From the NCBI GenBank assembly GCA_029891385.1, contig CM057225.1, positions 13,305,060 through 13,369,059 on the forward strand: a stretch of DNA of 64,000 bases. Direction: 5' to 3'. The DNA is from Erythroxylum novogranatense (lineage: Eukaryota; Streptophyta; Magnoliopsida; Malpighiales; Erythroxylaceae). Made by a program: the position numbers and the translations under genes. This document shows positions 47,071 through 58,813 of the stretch, one piece after another. Each line of letters begins with the position of its first letter. The stretch's first letter is position 1. The notes below the pieces were generated by a model. It ran no database searches. It was not told the origin of the DNA and worked only from the letters and a program-made list of their open reading frames with translations.

Positions 47071-47254
47071 GCTTATCTACTGGTAGAACGTCTTCAGGTT
47101 TTGAGAGTTCCATGACCTCAGTAGGATCTTCCCGTTCGCATAGTGCAGGACGTAAGAGCCGTGCTTATCTACTGGTAGAACGCCTTCAGGTTTTGAGAGT
47201 TCCATGGCCTCGGTAGGATCTTCCCGTTCGCTTCGCGCAGGATGTAAGAGTCGT
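47071..47254 (-). repeat. 92-bp tandem duplication in the integrase C-terminus
   Basis: 47071-47162 and 47163-47254 repeat a segment that on the minus strand encodes 'ANGKIL..WNSQNLK.FYQ', the end of the Tat integrase. Confidence 0.9.
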
Positions 47255-49190
47255 ATCCGGCTTGCTTGATCACTTGATAGGGTCCTTCCCACGCCTGTCC
47301 GAGCTTTCCAGGATACTTTCTAGCCTCCTCGGCTTTTCGCAGGACTTATTCGCCGATCTTTATATCGCTCGGCTTTACCCTTCTATTATAGAACTTCATT
47401 GCTTTTTGCCTGATGGCTTCTGAACGAGCGGCTACCCTATCCCTGTCTTCTTCATAGCTCGACACTCTTTGGTTGTGCAACACCACTTCTACTGGAACTA
47501 GGGCTTCTGGCCCAAAGGTCTTCCTGAAAGGTGTTTCCCCTGTGGTTCCATTTGGCGTAGTTCTGTAGGCCCACAATACTTCATCTAGTTCCTCTACCCA
47601 AGTCTTACGTCCATCTAAGCACTTCTTGAGAGCACTCATTATCTTTTTGTTAGTGTTTTCCGCAAGACCGTTGCTTTGAGGGTGAGCTACTGAAGTCAAT
47701 TGAAGCCTTATCTTTAGTCGCTCGTAGAAATCTCTAAACTTATCATTGTCGAACTGCCGACCGTTGTCTGTAACCAACACCATAGGCATCCCGAAGCGAC
47801 TTAGTATGTTTCTTCTTACAAAATTTTCCACCTTCTGCTCAGTAATTATAGCGACCGCTTCCGCTTCTACCCATTTGGTGAAGTATTCTACTGCTACTAC
47901 TAAAAACTTCTTCTATCCAGGATCGAGAGGGAAAGGTCCCAGTATATCCATTCCTCATTGATAGGTGGCCTCCACATTCTTCAAGCTGAACGGCATTACT
48001 TAGTAGCAATATGTGCCTTGGTCAGTTACAAAGGCAGTCTTCTCCTCGTCTTCGAGACTCATTTGAATCTTATGATAGCCTGAGAAGACATCCAAGAAGC
48101 TGAGGAGTTCATGCCCTGACGTGGAGTCTACCAGCTGATCGATTTTGGGCAAAGGGAAACTGTCCTTTGGGCATGCTTTGTTTAAATCGGTGAAGTCAAT
48201 GCACATTCTCCACTTTCCGTTTTTCTTCTTCACGAGTACAACATTTGACAGCCATTCGGGGTATTTGATTTCCCGAATGAACCCAGCGTTAAGTAGTTTT
48301 TCTACTTCCTTCTTAATCATTTCCTGTCTTTCTTTACTTTGCCATCGCTTCTTCTGTCTAACTGGCTTGCAATCTTTTCGAATACCGAGAGAATGTGATG
48401 CGATCGATTGAGAAATTTCAGGCATATCGCTCGGTACCCAGGCAAAGATCGATCTATTTTCTACCAAGCAATCTGTGATTTTTTTGACTAGGCCCTTCTG
48501 AAGCTTGAAACCTAGATTTGTGAACTTGGAGCGGTCTGCTTCATCCAATACGGCCTGCTGTGTTTCTTCTACGGGGTTCATCCTCTCTGTTTCTTCATCG
48601 GCTCTCACGTCAAGAGAGCTCGTCAGGACTACCACCCCGTCTAGAGTCCTTGTTTCCGCTAAGTAGCATTTCCTAGTGATTCTCTGCTGACCCCTGACAA
48701 CACCAATTCCATGGGGTGTTGGGAACTTTATTACTTGGTAGTAGGTGGAGACGATTGCTCTGAGGGCGTTTTGAGTGGCTCGACCTATTATCGCATTGTA
48801 CGCCCCGCCAAACTTCACAATGAGGAACTCAACGTCCTTCTCTATTTGACACGGCTTTTGTCTGAATTTTACTTTCAATAAGACTCAGGCGAATGGGTAG
48901 GCTGATGCTCCAGTTACCCCTTTGATAGGTCCTTCTATAGGCAGTAGTCGATCCTCTGGTATCTCCATTTGCTTGAAGGCATCATAATATAATAGGTCGA
49001 CCGAACTGCCCGTATCGATCATTACCCGCTTCACCTCGTTGCCGTCTATGTTCAGATTTACCACTAGCGCGTCATCATGAGGACAATTAACACCATCAAG
49101 GTCAGATTCGTCAAACGGTATCATCCCATCGTTCTGCCTCTTTCTCTTGGCCGATAAGTCTTCACCGACCCGCCTGGCATACCTCTTTCT
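47255..49190 (-). pseudogene. Tat-like protease, RT first half fused to integrase
   Basis: Protease: 'MIDTGSSVDLLYYDAFKQM' (Asp-Thr-Gly present, 49124-48885). RT first half: 'EVEKLLNAGFIREIKYPEWL', 'KACPKDSFPLPKID', 'LLSFLDVFSGYHKIQM', 'MPFSLKNVEATYQ'. Near 47958 the text jumps straight to 'GMDILGPFP' of the integrase. The RT catalytic box, RNase H and the integrase zinc finger are therefore missing. The integrase core keeps Asp ('VTDNGRQFD') and Glu ('NGLAENTNKKI'). Stops: TGA near 48885, TAA near 48000, TGA at the junction, TAG in 'LDPG.KKF' and TAA near 47346. Confidence 0.93.
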
Positions 49191-50533
49191 TCCTTTAATA
49201 GTGGACCCCCTCCTGCATTTCCACCAAAAATCATGTTAATGACCCTAACCGATCGATCATCTTGTTGTCCAGTATTTCTGTCGCCTCTTGCCCTGGACTG
49301 TCCTCTCGCTTCGCATCGATCGCCAGTATTCGCATTCTGCCTCCCTCCATCATTCCTATCGTTTCGCCTCAAAGGCTGTCGCCAGTTATCGGGCCGACCG
49401 GTCTTATGCTCATTATCTCGATCGACATTTTGTTCGAGCTTCAAGAATCGACCCAGCCTTCTCCTTTGGATAAGGAATCCGATTTCTCTTTTCAAATGCC
49501 AGCAATCTTCCGTGTCATGACCGATGTCTTTGTGGAAACGATAATATAAATCTGGGTCCCTATTCTTGGAGGTAGTCTTAAACTTATTGGATTCTCGGAG
49601 GGGTTCCTCATCCGCTCTCATAGCCGCCAGTACTTTCGCATATCGTCTGTTGAGCGGGGTGAAGAGTTCTCGTCGATGTCCCTGTCGATCGATCGGCTTT
49701 CTCCAGCTCGACTGACCCTTCTGCCGCTTGTGTGAACCATCTGCTATGTCATTTGGCGAACGATCATCCGCCTTACGTTTCGTATTTTTTAGCACTTCTT
49801 CGAGTTGGATATACTTATCCGCCCTGTTTCTTATTTCCTGGATAGATCGGGGTTGATCGAGGGCCAATGACTTTTTGAACTCCTCATCCCTCGTGTTGCT
49901 TTCGTAAGTCACGATAACGTGGATGAGCGGTGGTCGAGGGACTTGACGACCGTTGTTGAACCGAGTGATGAACTCCCGTAAACTTTCATTCATTCCTTGT
50001 GTCAACTACATCACTTCCAAGGCAGTCTTCTGCGGCCGTGTACTTGTGGCGAACTGATTGAGAAATAGCGATTTAAAGTCTTCAAAACAAGTGATGCAGC
50101 TCGGAGATAAACTGTTGAACCATCGTCGAGTTCCTTCTTGAAAGGCGGTACAAAATGCTTTACATTGAATGGCGTCGGGGGCGTAGTGTAGATTCATCAT
50201 TGACTGGAAGTGCTGCAAATAGTCTAGGGGATCGGTCTTTCCAGTGTACTTTTCAGGCATCAGTATTTTGGTGCCGACCGCTGGGAGGCTATCCAAGATC
50301 ACCGGGGTGAAGGGAGAGTTATATTGAGCTGTTGGACGATCTGAGCGGAAACTCATGGCCGCATTGATCCGATCGTCCACGATTTTTTCTTGGGCTTCAG
50401 CAGGATGGCGATCGGTTATCATACCAATCTGTCGTGCGGACGACTGCTGTTGTTTCGGCTGAGACTGAAAAATCTGACGAATTAACAGATCAACCGCTTC
50501 CTCGATCTGTTTTCGGGTGAGGGAGGTATGCAC
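49121..50533 (-). pseudogene. Tat-like gag with one TAG stop
   Basis: Starts MHTSLTRKQIEEAV. It has capsid-type text 'PEKYTGKTDPLDYLQHFQSM', 'AFCTAFQEGTRRWFNSL' and 'GMNESLREFITRFN', then a basic Arg/Asp-rich tail with 'YYRFHKDIGHDTEDC.HLK' (zinc-knuckle-like). A TAG at 50006-50008 interrupts it. The protease lies in a different frame, and the two frames overlap near 49124-49190: either a programmed shift or an indel. Confidence 0.92.
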
Positions 50534-50825
50534 AGGCGCAGGAGGATTTGCATCTGGCGTGTGCTAGAGATTCGGATGCATATTGGTCTCAGCATTGTCC
50601 TTCAAGGCTACGTTCTGTTCTTCTTGATCTGGGTTTTGAGATTGTGGTTGATCATTCGGGTGTGAAGATTTTGTGCGGGAATCATGGTGTGTTGGCGTCA
50701 GAGTGGCAAGTAACTGCAAACTCATCCGTTGTAGCGCTAGTGCCGCGACACCGGCTATATCAGGGTTGGCTGCTGCCGCCTGACTGATCTGCGCGTTTCT
50801 GGACGTGGTGCCCTGATGTCGGGTC

Positions 50826-50841
50826 CCACGGTGGGCGCAAT
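50826..50841 (-). other. primer-binding site of the Tat-like element
   Basis: On the minus strand TTGCGCCCACCGTGGG, directly after the LTR end. It resembles the TGGCGCC-type sites of Tat/Athila elements with one base missing. Confidence 0.6.
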
Positions 50842-51260
50842 TGGTTCAGCCTGATTCTGGTGAGGCTGAATGTTGTTGTTCGGATCCATGAGGTTGTCGT
50901 CTTGAGTGAGAGAATACCTGCAAAACAAAGCAAGGCACGCCGGGGATTGATAACCGGCAGGCCCCTCCGACGCTCAAGTTAGTCTTTTTGGTGAGGATTT
51001 GATAGCTAATAACTGAGAAGCTAGGGTTCTGATCACGTACCCGTATCATGGCAGAGTCATACCTTATATATGGGGTGGATGCTAGGTTTAGGTCTTTACG
51101 TATGCATAGGAGACTTCCACCTGCGAATGGGTCGTGAATGTGTAGACTAGGGCCTGGGCCTGGCATAGTCGATAGGAATTAGGTCAATCCTTGCAGGGTT
51201 TACCGATTAGTCTATGAGTCGGTTTGAATGAGTGTTGGCCTAGCATGACCGAACCAACCA
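50842..51260 (-). repeat. 5' LTR of the Tat-like element (419 bp)
   Basis: Pairs with 29706-30124. A TATATAAGG-like box on the minus strand near 51063-51074 is the likely promoter of gag-pol. Confidence 0.95.
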
Positions 51261-53385
51261 GTACGATTTTCTAATCAGTACGAAAATCCGTAACGTTGAT
51301 CATAAGATATACATCAGCTGCAATAAATTTTCATTTTTCCTTAACAAATGTTGTATTTATTAATGATCCAAACCAAAGACAAGTTATATATTTGTCTTAT
51401 ATAATTATTTTTTATAATTTTCTATTTTAGTAATTTTTTATTCAACTAAAATATGAAATGTTAAATAGTTGGAAACTGTAATTTAAATAGAGAGAGTTAA
51501 ACTGAGTTTAACTAAACTGGAAAGGTTAGAGCTCAAATCGAGGTCTAACCTTCATCAAATTAATTTATTCGCCTTCACTCAAAATGATATGATTCTTTCA
51601 TTAATTTAAAGAAATTTTTTTAAAGGAACCTATATATAAAATATGCACATCATTTTTAATATAAAACAAGTATTGAGTTATAGGTAATTCCATACAATTA
51701 CTCACCTTATACATTTTTTGTAGCCTGAAAAACTCATATATGAAATTTTTAAAAAAAAATTCATCACAAGTGAATTGAATCAAGGTTCAACCTTCATCGG
51801 ATTCGTTTCTCGGCCCGACTTGGCTATTGGGAGGCAAGGCTCAACCTAAGACCTGATTGGGTCTGAGTCAATAGACCCGAACTCGAGTTAGAGTCGGCCT
51901 AAGACCTGATGAACCCAAATCAACAGGCCCAAGTCCAAGCCAGACTCTGTCTGATCTATTTTCTTAATTTAAAATACCAAAATAACATGGTTTTCAACAA
52001 AATATCGCTGTTTTGTATATAAATGTCAAGCTTCAAGCTAGCCTCATTTTTTAGAAAAAAAAATGAACTTGAGAATTAATCAGCTAAGCCTAGCCATTAA
52101 TTTTGACATAGATCAGAACAAATCAGGTCAAGTTCAGCCCCATTTGTCATCTCTAATTATAAGCAAACTTTCCATTTCTCCTTAATTATTGCTCAAATGA
52201 TACGTGAATCAATCGAATTCACGTTTCCATAATCATTCTTATTCAATAAAGTTTGAAATATGCATTATTGGAGAGTGTAATTTAAATGGAGAGAAATTCA
52301 ACCAAGTTTAATGATTTCTTATAAAATTACTCGTACTTTTTTTTCATGTGGGAAAACTCATTTACAAATAGGTAAATTAGGGTTTAAAAATTAAATTTTA
52401 TTTAGCTTTATAATATTAATTATAATTTTAAAATAATAAAATCTTTAAATCAATTCGTTATTAATCCTCTAATTAATAATATTAACGTGACACTGACATA
52501 TGACGTTATCATAACCCACTAACAAATAACAAAAAATTTACACGTCAGCAATTTTATTAAAATAGCAAAATCTCTAAAATTTTACTCAAAATCGTCTCCT
52601 CTTCCTCATCCTTTGTGTAATCCACTTTATTTCTCAGCCATTGGCTCATAAATGCCAAACCTCATCTTCATCTGCATTTGATTTGAATAAGCAATTACGT
52701 CAACAAAAAGATAGGGCCTCATGCATCTTCATTCTCATTTGTAATGAACCGATATTAAGTTTATGCAGAGATTGATTGGTCATAGGTGCCTCTAAACTCT
52801 GGAAGACTTCGAACTTCAGGTATAACCCATACCATAAAGCGAAGTACAAACTTTTTTTTTAAAAAATGTGTTTGATGATAGTTTTCTTTGGAACTTGTCA
52901 TGAAAAAAAGTCTTCTTAATGAAGGGTAGGTGTTAAACTTTATTGGTGATTTTATATTGTTTTGCCAAGAAGTATGAGGTTAAGGATATGTTTAGTTGGG
53001 TGGTTATTAATGAAATGGAATGATTGTTTAAGACTATGGTTAATAATATAATGAAATGAAATAGGATAACAGAAGAAAGTTTCACGTTACATCTCATTTT
53101 ATTTTAAACAGTAAAAATAAGTTCCTTTAGGTTTAAGATGAAATGTAAAATGATAAATAACATTTCACTATATTATATTACGAACATTTTTTTCAAACAA
53201 TATTTTATTATATTATATTATAAACTCTCTATCTATTTTAAATAACAATTTTCTAATATTACGTTGATTTATATTCTATTCTATTATAAACTATAGTATT
53301 AAAAACTGTGCATCTAGCAAAACATACAGCAAGTAATATTTATGTGTCTTGGCTCGTAAACTAACAAACAAGCATTTAACTTTTA
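51261..53385. other. intergenic sequence, no gene recognised
   Basis: AT-rich with stretches like GGTCTGAGTCAATAGACCCGAAC (51860-51885), typical of decayed plant repeats. About 51445-51510 and 52255-52315 are weakly alike. No coding signal. Confidence 0.45.
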
Positions 53386-54326
53386 GGCCCCGTTTGGTTG
53401 ACACGGATTATTGCCTGGGAAAATAATCTTTTTTCTAAAATTTAAATTATTATGTTTGGTTCGTTTTTTTGAGTAGTTAGGAAAGTAAAAAATTTCCTAA
53501 TTTAGGAAAAATAGTGACACTTTCTTTGGATTCTAAATCCCAACACCCCCTTGGTATTGAGATTACTTTCTCCAAGAATTTAATCTAAAAAATACATTAG
53601 ACAATTTAATCCTTCCTTCTCTACAACTCTGCGACTTTAAAATATATAAATTTTAAATAAATTTTGATTTAATAATTAAAATATATAAAATAATAATTAG
53701 TTTATAAATAATAATTTTAAATTATTTATTTTTAAAATAAATATTTTATTAATACTTTATTAATAAATATTAAAATAAATTTAAATAAAAATATTTTTGT
53801 AAGTTTTATTTAATTTATAATTATTATTAGTAATAAAATATTTATTATTATTTTAAAAACAAAATAAAAATTCACAATAATTATAAAAGTTGAAATAAAT
53901 AAAATAACTAATTAAAAACTTTGAAAAAGGGGAAGGAGAGATAAGAGAAAGGGAGGAAATTTTAAATTTTTTGAAAATTTTGCAAAAATCTCCCATATTT
54001 TAAAAATTTCGATGTCGGTGATATTTAGATTTTGAATATTTATCTTAAAAGTTTGAATCGACAATCTTGAGTTTATATTTTTCCTTATCTAATGATTTAA
54101 ATTTTTATTACATTTGTAGGGATATAATTGAAAACATAAATTAAAATTAAATTACGTTGTATAAAATCTTGTTACATACCAAACACTATAATAAGATTTT
54201 ACCCAATTTTTCTATTAGAATTCTTATAAGTATCCAAACATGTGAATATCTTTACTTTCTATATATTTATTTTTCAAAGAATTATATTCCAAATTTACTT
54301 TAATTTTTCCCCAGCCAAACGGAGTC
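53386..54326. mobile_element. non-autonomous PIF/Harbinger-like element (941 bp)
   Basis: Left end GGCCCCGTTTGG; right end in reverse complement GACTCCGTTTGG. The 3-bp duplication TTA flanks it (53383-53385, 54327-54329). A TWA duplication and this kind of end fit PIF/Harbinger (Tourist) elements. No transposase is encoded. It contains copy 2 of the AT-rich repeat. Confidence 0.6.
53640..53815. repeat. AT-rich dispersed repeat, copy 2
   Basis: Ordered matches to 29270-29565 (AAATTTTGATTTAATAATTA, TTTATAAATAATAATTTTAA). Confidence 0.6.
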
Positions 54327-55190
54327 TTAGGAATGTCCTAAAGTAAGCTTTATGAGTTGATCATTTTATGTCGACGGATGAGTCGTAGTCCTAAGAACTT
54401 CCGTTACAGTGGCCTAAGACAACTTCTGTACGTCGATTCAGGTCATCTGAATTTTTCGTTGGGTTGTATTGAGAATCAGGAGTTCGAGATTATTGGAGAA
54501 AAATTTGAACCGAAAAGAGAATTAGAACTAGAGGCTATTACCAATCATAAACGGAGCGAGAAAGGTGGGTGACGCTGATGAAGAGGTTTTTGATAAGCCA
54601 AGCGGAATTACAATGGACTTTTATTATTTTACAAGGAACAATCCGTACGCACAACATTAATTCATATATAGTGATTAGCAATAGGTGGGCCATACGTCTA
54701 GATTCTTAGAGAACAGGCCAATGTTTAGCTTACCTAATATCCAACTATGAGGTTATCATAATTTTTCATTAATTTATCATGCTCGAAATTAAATAAGTTG
54801 GTGTGAATGGTTCAGCGCTCTCATATGTTAATCAGAGATTTCGAATTCGAGTATTGGAAATAGAAAAATCTATTTGGCCAACACTTTATTCCTTACGGAC
54901 TAATCCGGTGTGAGCGGAGATTAGTTTGAGAGTGGATGACTTAAAGGCGTCTTCTCATAAGTTGAGACCCTCATAAAATACCTCGTAAACTTTTTTAAAA
55001 AAAATCATACTCAACCCTTTAAGCCTTGTTACCCGCTTCCTTGGAACAAAATAGGCCTGCCCAATGGTCTCTAACACTATAAAATTCGTAAAATTTTACT
55101 TGAATTTGATTGGACCAACATTCGTTAGAGGGGCAGAAAAAGTCTGGACTGGATGTATTCAAGATTCTTTACAATTAAGTACATCAAATC
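54327..55190. other. intergenic sequence, no gene recognised
   Basis: A frame at 54357-54572 (+) has no recognisable features. No coding or repeat boundaries seen. Confidence 0.4.
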
Positions 55191-55410
55191 TGGTTGAGTC
55201 GGCTATATTGGACCCGAACCCAATCCCACAGGCCGATCGGTCGGTCTCACATCCACCAATTAATTCGGGCCTGACCCACACGTCCCATGGCCCACGGTAG
55301 AAGAATATCTCAAATGCAGATCGTAAAGACCTAAACTGGTGAAAAACTATATAAAAGGTATTATTCTCATATGAGCAGAGACAATCATAAACCTAGCTTT
55401 CTGTGTTTAC
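55191..55410 (+). repeat. truncated 5' LTR
   Basis: Starts TGGTTGAGTCGG. It matches the first half of 58406-58808 up to the TGTGTTTA near 55410, then diverges. TATATAAAAGG near 55348 is the likely TATA box. Confidence 0.92.
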
Positions 55411-55489
55411 CAAACTACAATATGATCGAAAGCAAAAGCGAAAACACGGAAAGTAACTTCAAAAAGAATTTTATTATTGTGGATTGATT

Positions 55490-57700
55490 ACGGCCTGGCT
55501 TGACCAGTTGAGCTCTGACATGGGAGAAGGGAACTACCAACAAGAAGGAGAAGGAGAATACTGAGGGAATACCGGGGAAGCCTCGGAAGCGGGCGGAAGA
55601 GGCAAGTAGGAGGCGGGACTCGGGGAGCAGCCGGAGGAATATCTTCACTAGGAAGCTCTTCCTCTCCGGAGAGCGACCTGATGAGAAGGAGGCGGGACCG
55701 GGGAGCAGCCAGAAGGAACATCTTCACCGGGGAGCTCTTCCTCTTGGTGAGATTTAGCTCCTCATCTGGAGCGTCATGCAGTTCTCCTCGACTTTCTTCG
55801 TCATCTCCTCGAAAAAAACCTAAAAGGCTGTGGGAATAAGCCGCTCGGCATACTTTTCGAATGAAGGGCATGCCACCCCTCGGGGCATAGAGCTCGTGGC
55901 CCTCTTGAGCAAGAGGGCTACCTCACAGGCGAGCTCCAAACTCTCCTCGTCTGAGAACCGCCTCTTCCATCGCTTTATCGCTTGATCCATTGCTCCGCAT
56001 AGAGCACCACACCTCCATGAGGTTTCTCGCTCTATCTCTATCCACCATGGCGGAATGACAGTCTTGGCGGTACTTCTTGTTGAGCTCCCGCTCCGCCCTA
56101 ACAGTCTTCCTCCACTCCTCACTCTCCTTCTCCCTCCTCTCTCTCTCATTCTCCTTCTCCTCCTCTACTTTGGTCAATCGAGTAGTCAAGCTCCCATCTC
56201 CCCTCCTGGGCCTTCTTCTCCTCTTGAGGGCCGCGTTTTAGCTGGAGGAGGTCTCTCCTCCTTCACCTCTGGCGGCTCGTCCTTGAACCCTTCATCCGAT
56301 CATGGAGATCCTGGACTTCTGGTCCAGAGTCTCCAAGCAGCTGACTTGCAAAAAGGGCGTCGTCGCGACCGCATACAAAGACGAGCGAGTTGAGAACCCA
56401 ACTCAGGTTACCTTTCTTCTCCATGAACAGCTCGTCCGTGGGAGTAACCCTCTCGGCAAGGTGGCGGGACACCTCGAGTCCCCGTCGATCGTCCTTGCCC
56501 TGACTTGATGGCAGGCTCCCCCGCCTGAGGCTCGCGGCTGCGCCTTCTCCTTGCCTCTCTTACATTTACACTCAGACTTGGTGGCGGACGAGATGGAAGG
56601 TCACCCAATCGAACCAACCTCTTCCTCTTAAGAGGAGGACCCGCGTCCTCCTCCTCCTCCCACCGGTACAATTGGCAATGGCTCGGCGATAGGAAGGTCC
56701 CGGCGAGAGCACCGTCGACACCGAGGAGACCAACCCATGAGACAAGCGGGCGCCTCACCGGTCTCGCCTCACTCCCCTTCTTCCGAGAGGCTGCTTCCTT
56801 GGCGTAGAAGCTTGGGCGGGCATCCTCACCATGGCTGCCTGATGATAAATTGAGTTAGAGAACAAAACTAATGCCTGAAGTTCAACAATTAATACAATCA
56901 CGAGGAGTCAGCCGGACGGGGCGGTTTCCTCCTTTAGCCCATAATCTGAGGAGGGGGTCGACGAGGAAAGAATCGGCCAAGGCCCCCTAGGTTTCCACGA
57001 ATGAGTGAGCAAAATCGTGTCTGCGAGCTCCTTGATCGACGGACCACCTCCACTCCTCCTGCTAAGGGACAAGGTCGACGAATCATTTCATTGCTCGGCG
57101 GAGGATACCTCCGTGGTCGGCACTCGAGAGGAAGATCTGGGGGCTTCACAAAAAAATACTTGGTCCGCCAGAAGAAATTTTCGAGGTGTCTGGCAAGGCG
57201 ATCTGAGCATCTCTTTATTGCGAAAGGGATTCCGGCCGGAGCTCGGACTATGGCTCATCCTTAGAAATGGCGCAGAATCTGCGACGATGGCGGATGGCGA
57301 GCGATGGCACAATGAATGCCAACCCGTTTATAAACCTCAATGATGCTGGGAGAATTTGGCTCGGCAATAACCCGAACATGGCGCACACCTCGTCAATAAT
57401 CGGGGCATCGGGAGCCTCATGCCGCCTATGCGAGAAAAAGCTCCGGAGGCGGCGAAGTATCCATTGAAGTTCTTTGTGGATCCGCTCATTCCTAAAAGGC
57501 GGTCGGGGCCCCGAGGCGTGGGAATATTATACTTAAGAGTCAATTTGTTCAACTCCCCACGATCATCGGCGATGCGGTCTTTGGCGGCAACTCCACAACT
57601 AAACCATCTTTTTTTCTCTCATCGACATCTCCTCCGCACCTCCGGCCATGCTCCCAGAACTACCGTCCACATGTTCACCAAGTAAAGACTTTTGGAAAAG
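55490..57700 (-). pseudogene. antisense ORF (aORF) of the second Tat-like element
   Basis: Minus-strand text in shifted frames matches the aORF at 30893-45657 block by block: 'GGMRLPMP' near 57450, a 74-bp GC-AG intron at 56839-56912 in the same place as the other copy's GT-AG intron, ATG at 56832, 'EEEEDAGPPLKRKR' (56700-56600), a Glu/Arg coiled-coil-like stretch, 'ERELNKKYRQDCHSAM' and 'LELACEVALL..YAERLIPTAF' (55930-55820). It is split by several frameshifts and is not translatable as it stands. The tail holds a repeat pair near 55608 and 55686. Function unknown. Confidence 0.75.
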
Positions 57701-57868
57701 AAGAGTGAAGAAAAGGGCGTACCTAATCGGGGTTGAAGCAGGAAATCGGACGGCGAAGTGAAAGGAAATTTCTGGGAACCGCGAAGGACAAAGAACAAGC
57801 GAAGACAAAGTGTAAGCGGGAGAACGAAAGCAAAAGGTAAAAACTGTCACAACTCGTCGACTATGAGT

Positions 57869-57875
57869 ATTTATA
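57869..57875 (-). promoter_or_regulatory. candidate TATA box of the second aORF
   Basis: TATAAAT on the minus strand upstream of the aORF, aligned with 30602-30608 of the other element. CCGATTAGGTACG follows near 57730. Confidence 0.5.
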
Positions 57876-58405
57876 GAGGTGGCGAAGGAACACTCGAAAG
57901 TGACCCATCGGACTACGACACGTGGAAAATCGAGCTATGCTCGGACACGCATAATCTAAGCCACAAAAATTAGGGTTGTTGAAATCCGGAAAGGGCGTTA
58001 GTTGAAAGGACGTCGGGACAAGCGCACAATGATTACAAGGACGATCGTTTGATTACGAGCGGTTATCGAGAGAAACGCAGCGCGTCAAATAATAAATGTT
58101 TCAAGTCGGCGTGCGCGATGATGGCTATCCGACCTACCATAGCATGAGTACATCACGCGATAAGTCTTTGAGACCGATCAGTAGGGGCCCTCGTCAATTG
58201 ACCCCAATCTGGCGATCGAGCAAGACTAGTCGGCACCCAACCGATCGAAGCGCGAGCAATCCCATGGCCAAGACTCTGAGGCCAATACGACCGATCGACC
58301 ACCTTACGAGCAGCCTTTTACGAGCTATGAGAAAACCGGCGAGCGCTAGCGTCAACATACTCGCCGACCACGCTCTTCGCTCGGACTCGAGGTAGGGGGG
58401 GCTTA
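57876..58405. other. spacer between aORF promoter and 3' LTR
   Basis: GC-richer than the surroundings, with no coding signal. It ends in the purine run GGGGGGGCTTA, the polypurine tract. Confidence 0.5.
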
Positions 58406-58808
58406 TGGTTGGGTCGGCTATATTGGACCCGAGCCCAATCCCACAGGCCGATCGGTCGGTCTCACATCCACCAATTAATTCGGGCCTGACCTACACGTCC
58501 ATGGCCTAACAGTAGAAGAATATCTCGCATGCAGATACGTAAAGACCTAAACCTAGCTGAAAAACCATATAAAAGGTATTATTCTCATAATAGAGGTACA
58601 GACAATCATAAACCTAGCTTTCTCTGTGTTTATTAACCTCACCTTCACCAGAAAATTGACTTGAGCGTCGGAGGGGCTAATCGGGACACCACCCCCGTCA
58701 AGCCTTCTTTGTTTTGCAGGTATCTTCATACTGAATTCACCGCAGAAGACAGTCAATCACATGGAGCACAACGACAACGTTCCATCCTGCCAGAATCCGG
58801 CAGAACCA
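58406..58808 (+). repeat. 3' LTR of the second Tat-like element (403 bp)
   Basis: TGGTTGGGTCGG...GCAGAACCA. Its second half (CTTGAGCGTCGGAGGGGCTA) resembles the LTR of the larger Tat-like element. Confidence 0.95.
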
Positions 58809-58813
58809 AAATC

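Larger units (their letters stand above)
29706..51260 (-). mobile_element. Tat-like Ty3/gypsy retrotransposon with nested copia array
   Basis: Minus-strand element: 5' LTR 50842-51260, primer-binding site, gag, protease, RT/integrase, minisatellite, antisense ORF, polypurine tract and 3' LTR 29706-30124. Host flanks are GTACC (29701-29705) and GTACG (51261-51265), a 5-bp duplication with one mismatch. The RT text ('KACPKDSFPLPKID') and the antisense ORF with 'PNGWR' fit the Tat lineage. A copia array interrupts it at 31641-43968; without that the element is about 9 kb. RT second half, RNase H and integrase N-terminus are deleted, so it cannot move by itself. Confidence 0.93.
55191..58808 (+). 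mobile_element. second Tat-like element: gag-pol lost, antisense ORF kept
   Basis: 5' LTR start at 55191 and 3' LTR end at 58808 are flanked by the perfect 5-bp duplication AAATC (55186-55190, 58809-58813), so it is one insertion. The 3' LTR is complete; the 5' LTR breaks off at about 55410 and no primer-binding site, gag or pol follows. The interior reads as an antisense ORF on the minus strand. The polypurine tract and LTR ends resemble those of the larger Tat-like element, but overall the sequences have diverged widely. Confidence 0.93.

Noticed and set aside
49233..49549. Plus-strand frames opposite the Tat gag
   Set aside because: Shadows of the Arg/Asp-rich gag tail.
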